64,000 nucleotides of DNA. Source: Macrostomum hystrix (taxonomy: Eukaryota; Platyhelminthes; Macrostomidae). Location of the stretch: positions 2,046,001 to 2,110,000 of the forward strand of contig CATNEN010000014.1 of the NCBI GenBank assembly GCA_950097015.1, in the 5' to 3' direction. Below are positions 47,880-59,055 of the stretch, in pieces. The notes beneath the pieces are model-generated. The model ran no database searches, was not told the DNA's origin, and saw nothing but the letters and a program-made list of their open reading frames with translations. Positions within the stretch are counted from its first letter, which is position 1; each line of letters opens with the position of its first letter. The position numbers and the translations under genes were made by a program.

Positions 47880-50800
47880 GTCATAGATTCGAGTCATAGC
47901 TAGAATCGAAGCTGGAATCATAGCTAGAATCGAAGCTGGAGTCATAGCTAGAATCAAAGCTGGGGTCATAGATTCGAGGCTGGAGTCATAGCTAGAATCG
48001 AAGCTGGAGTCATAGCTAGAATCGAAGCTGGAGTCATAGCTAGAATCGAAGCTGGAGTCATAGCTAGAATCGAAGCTGGAGTCATAGCTAGAATCGAAGC
48101 TGGGGTCATAGCTACAATCGAAGCTGGGGTAATAGATTCGAGGCTGGAGTCATAGCTAGAATCGAAGCTGGAGTCATAGCTAGAATCGAAGCTGGAGTCA
48201 TAGCCAGAATCGAAGCTGGGGTCATAGCTAGAATCGAAGCTGGGGTCATAGATTCGAGGCTGGAGTCATAGCTAGAATCGAAGCTGGGGTCATAGCTAGA
48301 ATCGAAGCTGGAGTCATAGCTAGAATCGAAGCTGGAGTCATAGCTAGTATCGAAGCTGGGGTCATAGCTAGAATCGAAGCTGGGGTCATAGATTCGAGGC
48401 TGGAGTCATAGCTAGAATCGAAGCTGGGGTCATAGCTAGAATCGAAGCTGGAGTCATAGCTAGAATCGAAGCTGGGGTCATAGATTCGAGGCTGGAGTCA
48501 TAGCTAGAATCGAAGCTGGGGTCATAGCTAGAATCGAAGCTGGAGTCATAGCTAGAATCGAAGCTGGGGTCATAGCTAGAATCGAAGCTGGAATCATAGC
48601 TAGAATCGAAGCTGGAGTCATAGCTAGAATCGAAGCTGGGGTCATAGATTCGAGGCTGGAGTCATAGCTAGAATCGAAGCTGGGGTCATAGAATCGAAGC
48701 TGGAGTCATAGCTAGAATCGAAGCTGGGGTCATAGATTCGAGGCTGGAGTCATAGCTAGAATCGAAGCTGGGGTCATAGCTAGAATCGAAGCTGGAGTCA
48801 TAGCTAGAATCGAAGCTGGAGTCATAGCTAGAATCGAAGCTGGGGTCATAGATTCGAGGCTGAAGTCATAGCTAGAATCGAAGCTGGAGTCATAGCTAGA
48901 ATCGAAGCTGGAGTCATAGCTAGAATCGAAGCTGGGGTCATAGATTCGAGGCTGGAGTCATAGCTAGAATCGAAGCTGGAGTCATAGCTAGAATCGAAGC
49001 TGGAGTCATAGCTATAATCGAAGCTGGGGTCATAGATTCGAGGCTGGAGTCATAGCTAGAATCGAAGCTGGAGTCATAGCTAGAATCGAAGCTGGATTCA
49101 TAGCTAGAATCGAAGCTGGGGTCATAGATTCGAGGCTGGAGTCATAGCTAGAATCGAAGCTGGAGTCATAGCTAGAATCGAAGCTAGGGTCATAGCTAGA
49201 ATCGAAGCTGGAGTCATAGCTAGAATCGAAGCTGGGGTCATAGCTAGAATCGAAGCTGGAGTCATAGATTCGAGGCTGGAGTCATAGCTAGAATCGAAGC
49301 TGGGGTCATAGCTAGAATCGAAGCTGGAGTCATAGCTAGAATCGAAGCTGGGGTCATAGATTCGAGGCTGGAGTCATAGCTAGAATCGAAGCTGGGGTCA
49401 TAGATTCGAGGCTGGAGTCATAGCTAGAATCGAAGCTGGAGTCATAGCTAGAATCGAAGCTGGAGTCATAGCTAGAATCGAAGCTGGGGTCATAGCTAGA
49501 ATCGAAGCTGGAGTCATAGCTAGAATCGAAGCTGGGGTCATAGCTAGAATCGAAGCTGGAGTCATAGATTCGAGGCTGGAGTCATAGCTAGAATCGAAGC
49601 TGGGGTCATAGCTAGAATCGAAGCTGGAGTCATAGCTAGAATCGAAGCTGGGGTCATAGATTCGAGGCTGGAGTCATAGCTAGAATCGAAGCTGGAGTCA
49701 TAGCTAGAATCGAAGCTGGGGTCATAGATTCGAGGCTGGAGTCATAGCTAGAATCGAAGCTGGAGTCATAGCTAGAATCGAAGCTGGGGTCATAGCTAGA
49801 ATCGAAGCTGGAGTCATAGCTAGAATCGAAGCTGGGGTCATAGATTCGAGGCTGGAGTCATAGCTAGAATCGAAGCTAGAGTCATAGCTAGAATCGAAGC
49901 TGGAGTCATAGCTAGAATCGAAGCTGGAGTCATAGCTAGAATCGAAGCTGGGGTCATAGATTCGAGGCTGGAGTCATAGCTAGAATCGAAGCTGGAGTCA
50001 TAGATTCGAGGCTGGAGTCATAGCTAGAATCGAAGCTGGAGTCATAGATTCGAGGCTGGAGTCATAGCTAGAATCGAAGCTGGGGTCATAGATTCGAGGC
50101 TGGAGTCATAGCTAGAATCGAAGCTGGAATCATAGATTCGAGGCTGGAGTCATAGCTAGAATTGAAGCTGGAGTCATAGATTCGAGGCTGGAGTCATAGC
50201 TAGAATCGAAGCTGGAGTCATAGATTCGAGGCTAGAGTCATAGCTAGAATCGAAGCTGGGGTCATAGCTAGAATCGAAGCTGGGGTCATAGCTAGAATCG
50301 AAGCTGGGGTCATAGATTCGAGGCTGGAGTCATAGCTAGAATCGAAGCTGGGGTCATAGCTAGAATCGAAGCTGGAGTCATAGCTATAATCGAAGCTGGG
50401 GTCATAGATTCGAGGCTGGAGTCATAGCTAGAATCGAAGCTGGAGTCATAGCTAGAATCGAAGCTGGAGTCATAGCTAGAATCGAAGCTGGGGTCATAGA
50501 TTCGAGGCTGGAGTCATAGATAGAATCGAAGCTGGAGTCATAGCTAGATTCGAAGCTGGAGTCATAGCTAGAATCGAAGCTGGGGTCATAGATTCGAGGC
50601 TGGAGTCATAGCTAGAATCGAAGCTGGGGTCATAGCTAGAATCGAAGCTGGAGTCATAGCTATAATCGAAGCTGGGGTCATAGATTCGAGGCTGGAGTCA
50701 TAGCTAGAATCGAAGCTGGAGTCATAGCTAGAATCGAAGCTGGGGTCATAGATTCGAGGCTGGAGTCATAGCTAGAATCGAAGCTGGGGTCATAGCTAGA

Positions 50801-51335
50801 ATCGAAGCTGGGGTCATAGCTAGAATCGAAGCTGGGGTCATAGATTCGAGGCTGGAGTCATAGCTAGAATCGAAGCTGGAGTCATAGCTAGAATCGAAGC
50901 TGGAGTCATAGCTAGAATCGAAGCTGGGGTCATAGATTCGAGGCTGGAGTCATAGCTAGAATCGAAGCTGGAGTCATAGATTCGAGGCTGGAGTCATAGC
51001 TAGAATCGAAGCTGGAGTCATAGATTCGAGGCTGGAGTCATAGCTAGATTCGAGGCTGGAGTCATAGCTAGAATCGAAGCTGGAGTCATAGATTCGAGGC
51101 TGGAGTCATAGCTAGAATCGAAGCTGGGGTCATAGATTCGAGGCTGGAGTCATAGCTAGAATCGAAGCTGGGGTCATAGATTCGAGGCTGGAGTCATAGC
51201 TAGATTCGAGGCTGGAGTCATAGCTAGAATCGAAGCTGGAGTCATAGATTCGAGGCTGGAGTCATAGCTAGAATCGAAGCTGGGGTCATAGAATCGAAGC
51301 TGGGGTCATAGCTACAATCGAAGCTGGAGTCGTAA
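47880..51335. repeat. 3.45-kb minisatellite with two interleaved unit types
   Basis: The largest array here. It mixes a 24-bp unit (ATAGCTAGAATCGAAGCTGG then AGTC or GGTC) with a 20-bp unit (ATAGATTCGAGGCTGGAGTC). The short unit usually appears after one to four long units, giving an irregular higher-order pattern of about 70-120 bp. Roughly 150 units in all. Confidence 0.96.
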
Positions 51336-52260
51336 ACTAATTGGTGATCCAGGCTCCAAAAGCGTATCCTTTAAAAAGCAAATGAACTCTCACTTATCAT
51401 TTGTGGGCTCATGGAAGCAATATTGACGCTTGTTCAAAACCAAATGTTAATTTTCTTGTTATAATATGTAAATCTACTTGTTTATTATGCTACCTATTTC
51501 TCTATATTATCGGCAATAAAAAGTGCTAGAATCAATTAGCATGTAATTATGGGACTCGGGTCAAATCTGAGTTGTAGCATAGCATTGTTCATATGGTATG
51601 ATTAGGTAAATAGGATTTGTGATTCTTTCAAAATCATAGTTTGAGAATGGAACTGGCGCGGCATGTTCAGCTGACCGTGTTGGACGCTATGCAACACTTC
51701 CAGATAGCGCAATCAGAATCTGCTTCTTTTTTAGCTTAAACGGTTGGAAAACTGCTCAAACCCGCGCTGCCAAGCTGCAATATCTGCAGCTGCTCATGTG
51801 TCCTGAGCATCCAGTCACCCCTTCCTACCCACCCTGCTAACCCGCTTCATCTGCGAACCCCGACCCCTACAGTCAAGCAGTCAGGCCATTGTGCCCAGCT
51901 GAGTGCATTTGAAAATGCGCATTGTTTTCTGCGGGCTGGCAACCCTCCGCGTGTGCACCGCGTGTATCGATCCGCCAGTGGTGCCACCCCCCCCCCAAGT
52001 TCGCTCGCAATTTGCGTCTTTTGTCTTCCTGCGGCTGCGGAGAGCGTGTGAAGGGCTGAAGGCCACTGTGGCCCGCATGCTCGACTGCCGCTGCCTTGAA
52101 AAAAGTAAACAGAACTCCCAGGGCAGAGAAACATTCCTGCCCTTCTGTCCCTGTGTCCCCTCTCTCCGAGTTTCACCTGCGAGTTTAATTTATTTCGAGC
52201 CAGCGCGTCAGAGCGGGGCCACTCATTCCTCCTGAGCTGCACTGCAAAGCATTCAACAAT
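51336..52260. other. upstream region of the tetraspanin gene
   Basis: Unique DNA, AT-rich to about 51.65 kb and GC-rich from about 51.7 kb to the start codon, so it probably holds promoter and 5' UTR. A run of 10 C lies at about 51990. No clear TATA box was seen near the start. Confidence 0.5.
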
Positions 52261-55200
52261 ATGGCTTCGGGTGGAGCTCTGGCCTGCTGCAAGACTCTCT
52301 GCTGTGTCTTTGTAGTCTTCTTCAATGTTCTCAGCATTGTGAGTACGAGGGTCGGGACCAGAGGCATGGCAGATCGGACATGAAGGACCATAGTCAGGGC
52401 AGATATTACGGGAAGGACCAGAGTCAGGCAGATAGGACGGGAAGGACCAGAGGCAGGGCAGATATTACGGGAAGGACCAGAGTCAGGCAGATAGGACGGG
52501 AAGGACCAGAGTCAGGCAGATATTACGGGAAGGACCAGAGTCAGGCAGATATTACGGGAAGGACCAGAGTCAGGCAGATATTACGGGAAGGACCAGAGTC
52601 AGGCAGATATTACGGGAAGGACCAGAGTCAGGCAGATATTACGGGAAGGACCAGAGTCAGGCAGATATTACGGGAAGGACCAGAGTCAGGCAGATATTAC
52701 GGGAAGGACCAGAGTCAGGCAGATATTACGGGAAGGACCAGAGGCAGGGCAGATAGGACGGGAAGGACCAGAGGCAGGCAGATATTACGGGAAGGACCAG
52801 AGTCAGGCAGATATTACGGGAAGGACCAGAGGCAGGGCAGATAGGACGGGAAGGACCAGAGGCAGGGCAGTTAGGACGGGAAGGACCAGAGTCAGGGCAG
52901 TTAGGACGGGAAGGACCAGAGGCAGGGCAGATAGGAGATGAAGGACCAGAGTCAGGCAGATAGGACGGGACCAGAGTCAGGGCAGATAGGACGGGAAGGA
53001 CCAGAGGCATGGCAGATAGGAGATGAAGGACCAGAGTCAGGCAGATAGGACGGGAAGGACCAGAGTCAGGGCAGTTAGCATGGGAAGGACCAGAGTCAGG
53101 GCAGTTAGGACGGGAAGGACCAGAGGCAGGGCAGTTAGGACGGGAAGGACCAGAGTCAGGGCAGTTAGGATGGGAAGGACCAGAGTCAGGGCAGTTAGGA
53201 CGGGAAGGACCAGAGGCAGGGCAGTTAGGACGGGAAGGACCAGAGGCAGGGCAGTTAGGACGGGAAGGACCAGAGGCAGGGCAGTTAGGACGGGAAGGAC
53301 CAGAGGCATGGCAGATAGGAGATGAAGGACCAGAGTCAGGCAGATAGGACGGGAAGGACCAGAGTCAGGGCAGTTAGCATGGGAAGGACCAGAGTCAGGG
53401 CAGTTAGGACGGGAAGGACCAGAGGCAGGGCAGTTAGGACGGGAAGGACCAGAGGCAGGGCAGTTAGGACGGGAAGGACCAGAGTCAGGGCAGTTAGGAC
53501 GGGAAGGACCAGAGGCAGGGCAGTTAGGACGGGAAGGACCAGAGGCAGGGCAGTTAGGACGGGAAGGACCAGAGGCAGGGCAGTTAGGACGGGAAGGACC
53601 AGAGGCAGGGCAGTTAGGACGGGAAGGACCAGAGGCATGGCAGATAGGAGATGAAGGACCAGAGGCAGGGCAGTTAGGACGGGAAGGACCAGAGGCAGGG
53701 CAGATAGGAGATGAAGGACCAGAGTCAGGGCAGATAGGACGGGAAGGACCAGAGGCAGGGCAGATAGGACGGGAATGACCAGAGGCAGGGGAGACCTTAG
53801 GGGCAGGTCAGGTGCCCTTTATGAGGCCTGTCGGTCCCGCAGATCTCTGGCGTTCTGCTGACTGTCGCGGGTATCGTGCTGCTCGTCGGCTCCTCGCTCA
53901 TTCAGTCGCTGTCGTCTGTAGCCTCAGGCGGCGGCGGCAATGAGACGGTTGCCTCGGTTAGCGGCCACGTGAACTTTGAGAACTACTACGCGAGTATGAC
54001 TATATTGTTCGGCTCAGCTGCCGGGCTATTCATCGGCCTCGGCGTCATCATCGTGGTGGTCAGCTGCATCGGCTGCTTCGGAGCCTGCATCGGCGTGCCG
54101 GCCTGCCTGATCATTGTGAGCCATCTACTCAGGACAGAACCTGATGATAGATATCGTACTCACTCTTACTTCTCAACTGTTCCTCAACCGTTTTCAGTAC
54201 GTGGTGTGCGTTAGCCTGCTGTTCCTGGGCCAGGTTGTTGTCATCATCATCTGGTTCGCCAATTCCAACATTGTGAGTTCCAAAACTAACTTCAGTTCAG
54301 TTCAGTCCAGTCCAGTTCAGTCCAGTTCAGTTCAGTCCAGTCCAGTCCAGTCCAGTCCAGTTCAGTTCAGTTCAGTTCAGTTCAGTTCAGTTCAGTTCAG
54401 TTCAGTTCAGTTCAGTTCAGTTCAGTTCAGTTCAGTTCAGTTCAGTTCAGTTCAGTTCAGTTCAGTTCTCAACCCCGCCAGTACAAGCAGGGCCTCCGCG
54501 GCTCGCTGCAGAATCAGGTGGAGAAATTTCGGGGCGATCGCGGTGACAACGTGGAGTCGGCCAGCCTGGCGATGATCCAGGCCGTGTTTGGCTGCTGCGG
54601 AGTTGACAATGGCACCGACTTCCACAGGATCAGCTCCGGCTGGGACCGCAGCTACACCATGAGGGACAAGGACAACAGGAGCATCAGCTTCAGTGGGTTC
54701 TTGGGCGCTTGCCCCAGTGTTGGCCTGGGGAGCTTGCCCCTTGGTTAGACCGGGCTTCTGACTGAGAGGTCTGAAGTTCGAATCACTCAGTTCACTCACC
54801 GGTAAAAAGGGGTTCCAGCACCTGAAAGCCTGGACACCTACCCCAGCACAGGCCTGGACTCTTACCCCAGCACAGGCCTGGACACCTACCCCAGCACAGG
54901 CCTGCACGGGCTCTTACCCCAGCGCATGCCTGCACGGGCTCTTACCCCAGCACCTGGACACTTACCCCAGCACAGGCCTGCACGGGCTCTTACCCCAGCA
55001 CCTGGACACTTACCCCAGCACAGGCCTGCACGGGCTCTTACCCCAGCACAGGCCTGCACGGGCTCTTACCCCAGCACCTGGACACTTACCCCAGCACAGG
55101 CCTGGACACCTACCCCAGCACAGGCCTGGACACCTACCCCAGCACAGGCCTGGACACCTACCCCAGCACAGGCCTGGACACCTACCCCAGCACAGGCCTG

Positions 55201-56488
55201 GACACCTACCCCAGCACAGGCCTGGACACCTACCCCAGCACAGGCCTGGACACCTACCCCAGCACAGGCCTGGACACCTACCCCAGCACAGGCCTGGACA
55301 CCTACCCCAGAACAGGCCTGGACACCTACCCCAGCACAGGCCTGGACACCTAACCCCAGCACAGGCCTGGACACCTACCCCAGAACAACAGGCCTGGACA
55401 CCTACCCCAGCACAGGCCTGGACACCTAACCCCAGCACAGGCCTGGACACCTACCGCAGCACTGGCCCTCGTAAATACGTAAATCCTCGTAAATCCACTT
55501 CAGGCTGCCCACTCGCAATTCGCATCTTCCACAGACCTCACCTTTCCCGCGACCTGCTGCAAGTACCACCTGAGCAACTACACACTGCTGGATCCCTACT
55601 GCCCCTACAACCGCTCCCGCGACCCCGCCGTCAGCAACTGGAACGTCGGCTGCTCTGACAAAGTCTGGCTGATGGTGAACACCTACTGGGAGCTCAACAG
55701 GATTTTCTACTCGATGTGCGGCGACCTGGGACTGCAGGTTGGTGCCCGCGGCAGGGGAAATTGAGGGAAGAGATGGAGAAATCAGCATGGGAAGACAGGC
55801 ATGGGATGACAGGTATGGGATGACATGTATGGGATGACAGGCATGGGAAGAAGGATATGGGATAAAAGGTAAGAGATGACAGGTATGGGAAGTCAGGCAT
55901 GGGAAGAGAGGTATGGGCAGACAGGTATGGGAAGACAGGTATGGGAAGACAGGTATGGGAAGACAGGTATGGGAAGACAGGTATGGGAAGACAGGTACGG
56001 GAAGACAGGTATGGGAAGACAGGTATGGGAAGACAGGTATGGGAAGACAGGTATGGGAAGACAGGTATGGGAAGACAGGTATGGGAAGACAGGTATGGGA
56101 AGACAGGTATGGGAAGACAGGTACGGGAAGACAGGTATGGGAAGACAGGTATGGGAAGACAGGTATGGGAAGACAGGTATGGGCAGACAGGTATGGGAAG
56201 ACAGGTATAGGAAGACAGGTATGGGAAGACAGGTATGGGAAGACAGGTATGGGAAGACAGGTATGGGAAGACAGGTATGGGAAGACAGGTATGGGAAGAC
56301 AGGTATGGGGAAACAGGTATGGTATGTGTGCCAATTGTTGGAGAGCAGTAATGGGATTTTTATCCCGTGCCTTGCAGATTCTGCTGATCCTGGGCGCCCT
56401 GCTGATCTTCACAGCCAAGCGGCAAGAGATGCGGGCGAGTTCCATCGCCCACTCCGAGGTCGAGTACAAGATGGTGCAGAGGACTTGA
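52261..56488 (+). CDS. tetraspanin
   Basis: Four-pass membrane protein that organises partner proteins into membrane microdomains. Exons: 52261-52338, 53843-54115, 54198-54272, 54482-54692, 55535-55737, 56378-56488, GT-AG throughout, 316 residues. The N-terminus has membrane-proximal cysteines (ACCKTLCC) of the kind that are palmitoylated. Membrane segments lie near residues 14-42, 82-108, 113-138 and 278-296 (ILLILGALLIFTA). The large extracellular loop, about 143-278, has the diagnostic CCG motif (FGCCGVDN) and further cysteines in TCCKY, YCPYN and GCSD, six in all. The exon 4 donor is best placed at A|GTGGGT (54692), which makes an N-glycosylation site ISFNLTFP across the junction; other donors break the frame. 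The C-terminal tail is short (RQEMRASSIAHSEVEYKMVQ and RT). I cannot assign a vertebrate TSPAN number. Confidence 0.92.
52360..53795 (+). repeat. 29-30-bp minisatellite in tetraspanin intron 1
   Basis: About 49 copies of a unit containing GGGAAGGACCAGAGTCAGGG. The left third uses CAGATATTACG units, the right CAGTTAGGACG units. A block of about 300 bp starting with GATGAAGGACCAGAGTCAGG at 53021 recurs at 53320, including a rare GTTAGCATGG variant. The array begins about 20 bp after the donor. Confidence 0.95.
54291..54467 (+). repeat. (TTCAG)n array at the tetraspanin intron 3 acceptor
   Basis: About 35 copies of the pentamer TTCAG, with TCCAG variants at the left, fill nearly the whole 209-bp intron 54273-54481. 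Every unit looks like a minimal 3' splice site (pyrimidines then CAG) in the transcribed orientation. The true acceptor (CCGCCAG, 54475-54481) follows immediately. Confidence 0.96.
54815..55460 (+). repeat. 24-bp minisatellite in tetraspanin intron 4
   Basis: About 26 units containing CACCTACCCCAGCACAGGCC. The first third has longer units with TGCACGGGCTCTTACCCCAG. Each unit carries acceptor-like CCCCAG and CACAG in the transcribed direction. Confidence 0.94.
55780..56325 (+). repeat. 14-bp minisatellite in tetraspanin intron 5
   Basis: About 38 copies of the 14-bp unit GGGAAGACAGGTAT. The left edge has diverged ATGACAGG copies. Each unit contains CAGGTAT, a good match to a 5' splice donor. 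Confidence 0.95.
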
Positions 56489-57297
56489 GAACAGCCATGG
56501 AGAAGCATTCTCCCTTCAGCGCGCGCGTCGGCAATTGTTTTTGTGAATTGCGGAACTGTGTAAGGCCATCCAGCCCCGATTCTCATTTCCAAGAAGTGTT
56601 AGATCCAGAATTACCTATCTACAATATCCCATTAGCCACATCACACATTCTGTTAATGTTCAATTCGCATTGCACTTCACTTTCCAGGAAATCTATATTT
56701 GTTTAAGCAAAAAACTGAGTATTTATAGCTCTGTTTTCCACGTCTGCGTCCTTTTTCAATTAAAAGCTTTGCAACTTTATCTGTACACAACTGTACAAGT
56801 TTTATAGTTTTTTTCACGGTCTTACACCAGCCTTTTGTTCTGTTTTCAGCTGGCAATTTAAATAATTCATGCTCGCTAATGCTACTTACAGTACGCAGAT
56901 GAGACTTTTAATCAAGATTTTTAACTACTCAAACTCGAGCTAACATGCCCGACAAACGCATATCAATCCGCTAGCTCAGTAATAACCGAAAAATGAATCT
57001 CAGAAGCTTCTGGATTCTTTGGACTGTTCAACAAACACTACAAAAAATGTTTTGCGGTCTCAATTTTTGTCACTTAAAAAACTTTTCCTTAATTTTTAAG
57101 TCATGCAAAAAATAAATTTAAATCAGCTAAGAATCACATGAATTCTGAATAAAGCGATTTAGGAGTGCCAGGCTACAACACTTGCTTTGAAAAAATGGAG
57201 AGCTCTGCTTTTTAGGAATTTGCTTTCCTTATTACATTTTTAACGACGATTACCTATTTCAGAATGGGCCAGGTGGTTCATGGCCATTTAAGTGAGC
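56489..57297. other. convergent intergenic region, tetraspanin 3' end to P450 3' array
   Basis: Holds the tetraspanin 3' UTR. ATTAAA at 56759-56764 is a possible poly-A signal about 270 bp past the stop. The rest is AT-rich with no recognised gene. Confidence 0.45.
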
Positions 57298-58995
57298 CAC
57301 GGTCCTACAGCGCCTGTTCTTGTACCCCCCGAGGTCCTACAGCGCCTGTTCTTGTACCCCCCCCGAGGTCCTACAGCGCCTGTTCTTGTACCCCCCGAGG
57401 TCCTACAGCGCCTGTTCTTGTACCCCCCCCGAGGTCCTACAGTGCCTGTTCTTGTACCCCCCCGAGGTCCTACAGTGCCTGTTCTTGTACCCCCCGAGGT
57501 CCTACAGTGCCTGTTCTTGTACCCCCCCGAGGTCCTACAGCGCCTGTTCTTGTACCCCCCCGAGGTCCTACAGCGCCTGTTCTTGTACCCCCCGAGGTCC
57601 TACAGCGCCTGTTCTTGTACCCCCCGAGGTCCTACAGTGCCTGTTCTTGTACCCCCCGAGGTCCTACAGTGCCTGTTCTTGTACCCCCCCGAGGTCCTAC
57701 AGTGCCTGTTCTTGTACCCCCCGAGGTCCTACAGTGCCTGTTCTTGTACCCCCCGAGGTCCTACAGCGCCTGTTCTTGTACCCCCCCGAGGTCCTACAGT
57801 GCCTGTTCTTGTACCCCCCCGAGGTCCTACAGTGCCTGTTCTTGTACCCCCCGAGGTCCTACAGTGCCTGTTCTTGTACCCCCCCGAGGTCCTACAGCGC
57901 CTGTTCTTGTACCCCCCGAGGTCCTACAGTGCCTGTTCTTGTACCCCCCCCCGAGGTCCTACAGTGCCTGTTCTTGTACCCCCCCCGAGGTCCTACAGCG
58001 CCTGTTCTTGTACCCCCCGAGGTCCTACAGCGCCTGTTCTTGTACCCCCCGAGGTCCTACAGTGCCTGTTCTTGTACCCCCCCGAGGTCCTACAGTGCCT
58101 GTTCTTGTACCCCCCCCCGAGGTCCTACAGTGCCTGTTCTTGTACCCCCGAGGTCCTACAGCGCCTGTTCTTGTACCCCCCCCCGAGGTCCTACAGCGCC
58201 TGTTCTTGTACCCCCCGAGGTCCTACAGCGCCTGTTCTTGTACCCCCCGAGGTCCTACAGTGCCTGTTCTTGTACCCCCCCGAGGTCCTACAGTGCCTGT
58301 TCTTGTACCCCCCGAGGTCCTACAGTGCCTGTTCTTGTACCCCCCCGAGGTCCTACAGCGCCTGTTCTTGTACCCCCCGAGGTCCTACAGTGCCTGTTCT
58401 TGTACCCCCCCCGAGGTCCTACAGTGCCTGTTCTTGTACCCCCCCCGAGGTCCTACAGCGCCTGTTCTTGTACCCCCCCCGAGGTCCTACAGTGCCTGTT
58501 CTTGTACCCCCCCCCGAGGTCCTACAGCGCCTGTTCTTGTACCCCCCGAGGTCCTACAGCGCCTGTTCTTGTACCCCCCGAGGTCCTACAGTGCCTGTTC
58601 TTGTACCCCCCCGAGGTCCTACAGTGCCTGTTCTTGTACCCCCCGAGGTCCTACAGTGCCTGTTCTTGTACCCCCCCGAGGTCCTACAGCGCCTGTTCTT
58701 GTACCCCCCGAGGTCCTACAGTGCCTGTTCTTGTACCCCCCCCGAGGTCCTACAGTGCCTGTTCTTGTACCCCCCCCGAGGTCCTACAGCGCCTGTTCTT
58801 GTACCCCCCCCGAGGTCCTACAGTGCCTGTTCTTGTACCCCCCCGAGGTCCTACAGCGCCTGTTCTTGTACCTCCCCGAGGTCCTACAGTGCCTGTACTT
58901 GTACCCCCGAGGTCCTGCAGTGCCTGAACTTGTATCCCCCGAGGTCCTACAGCGCCTGTACTTGTCCCCGGAGGTCCTACAGTGCCTGCTTTTGT
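57298..58995 (-). repeat. 32-34-bp minisatellite with homopolymer C runs, downstream of the P450
   Basis: About 51 copies of a unit with GAGGTCCTACAGCGCCTGTT then CTTGTA and a run of C. Run length varies from about 5 to 9, which is the main source of length change. It starts 61 bp after the P450 stop codon, so on the transcribed strand it is a series of G5-G9 runs. It lacks stops in all three plus frames, hence ORFs of over 500 codons that are not genes. Confidence 0.96.
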
Positions 58996-59055
58996 CAACC
59001 GAGCCACTGAAACAGGTTAATTGTCGTAGAATTTTCCACATGCGTGGCACGTCAC

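Noticed and set aside
54692-54700. Tetraspanin exon 4 donor at GG|GTTCTT
   Set aside because: It is a poor donor and breaks the frame into exon 5. A|GTGGGT two bases earlier is canonical and in phase.
55426-56706. Open frames of 388 (minus) and 276 (plus) codons
   Set aside because: The 14-bp array of tetraspanin intron 5 plus read-through into tetraspanin exons. Only the exon parts in the plus frame are real.
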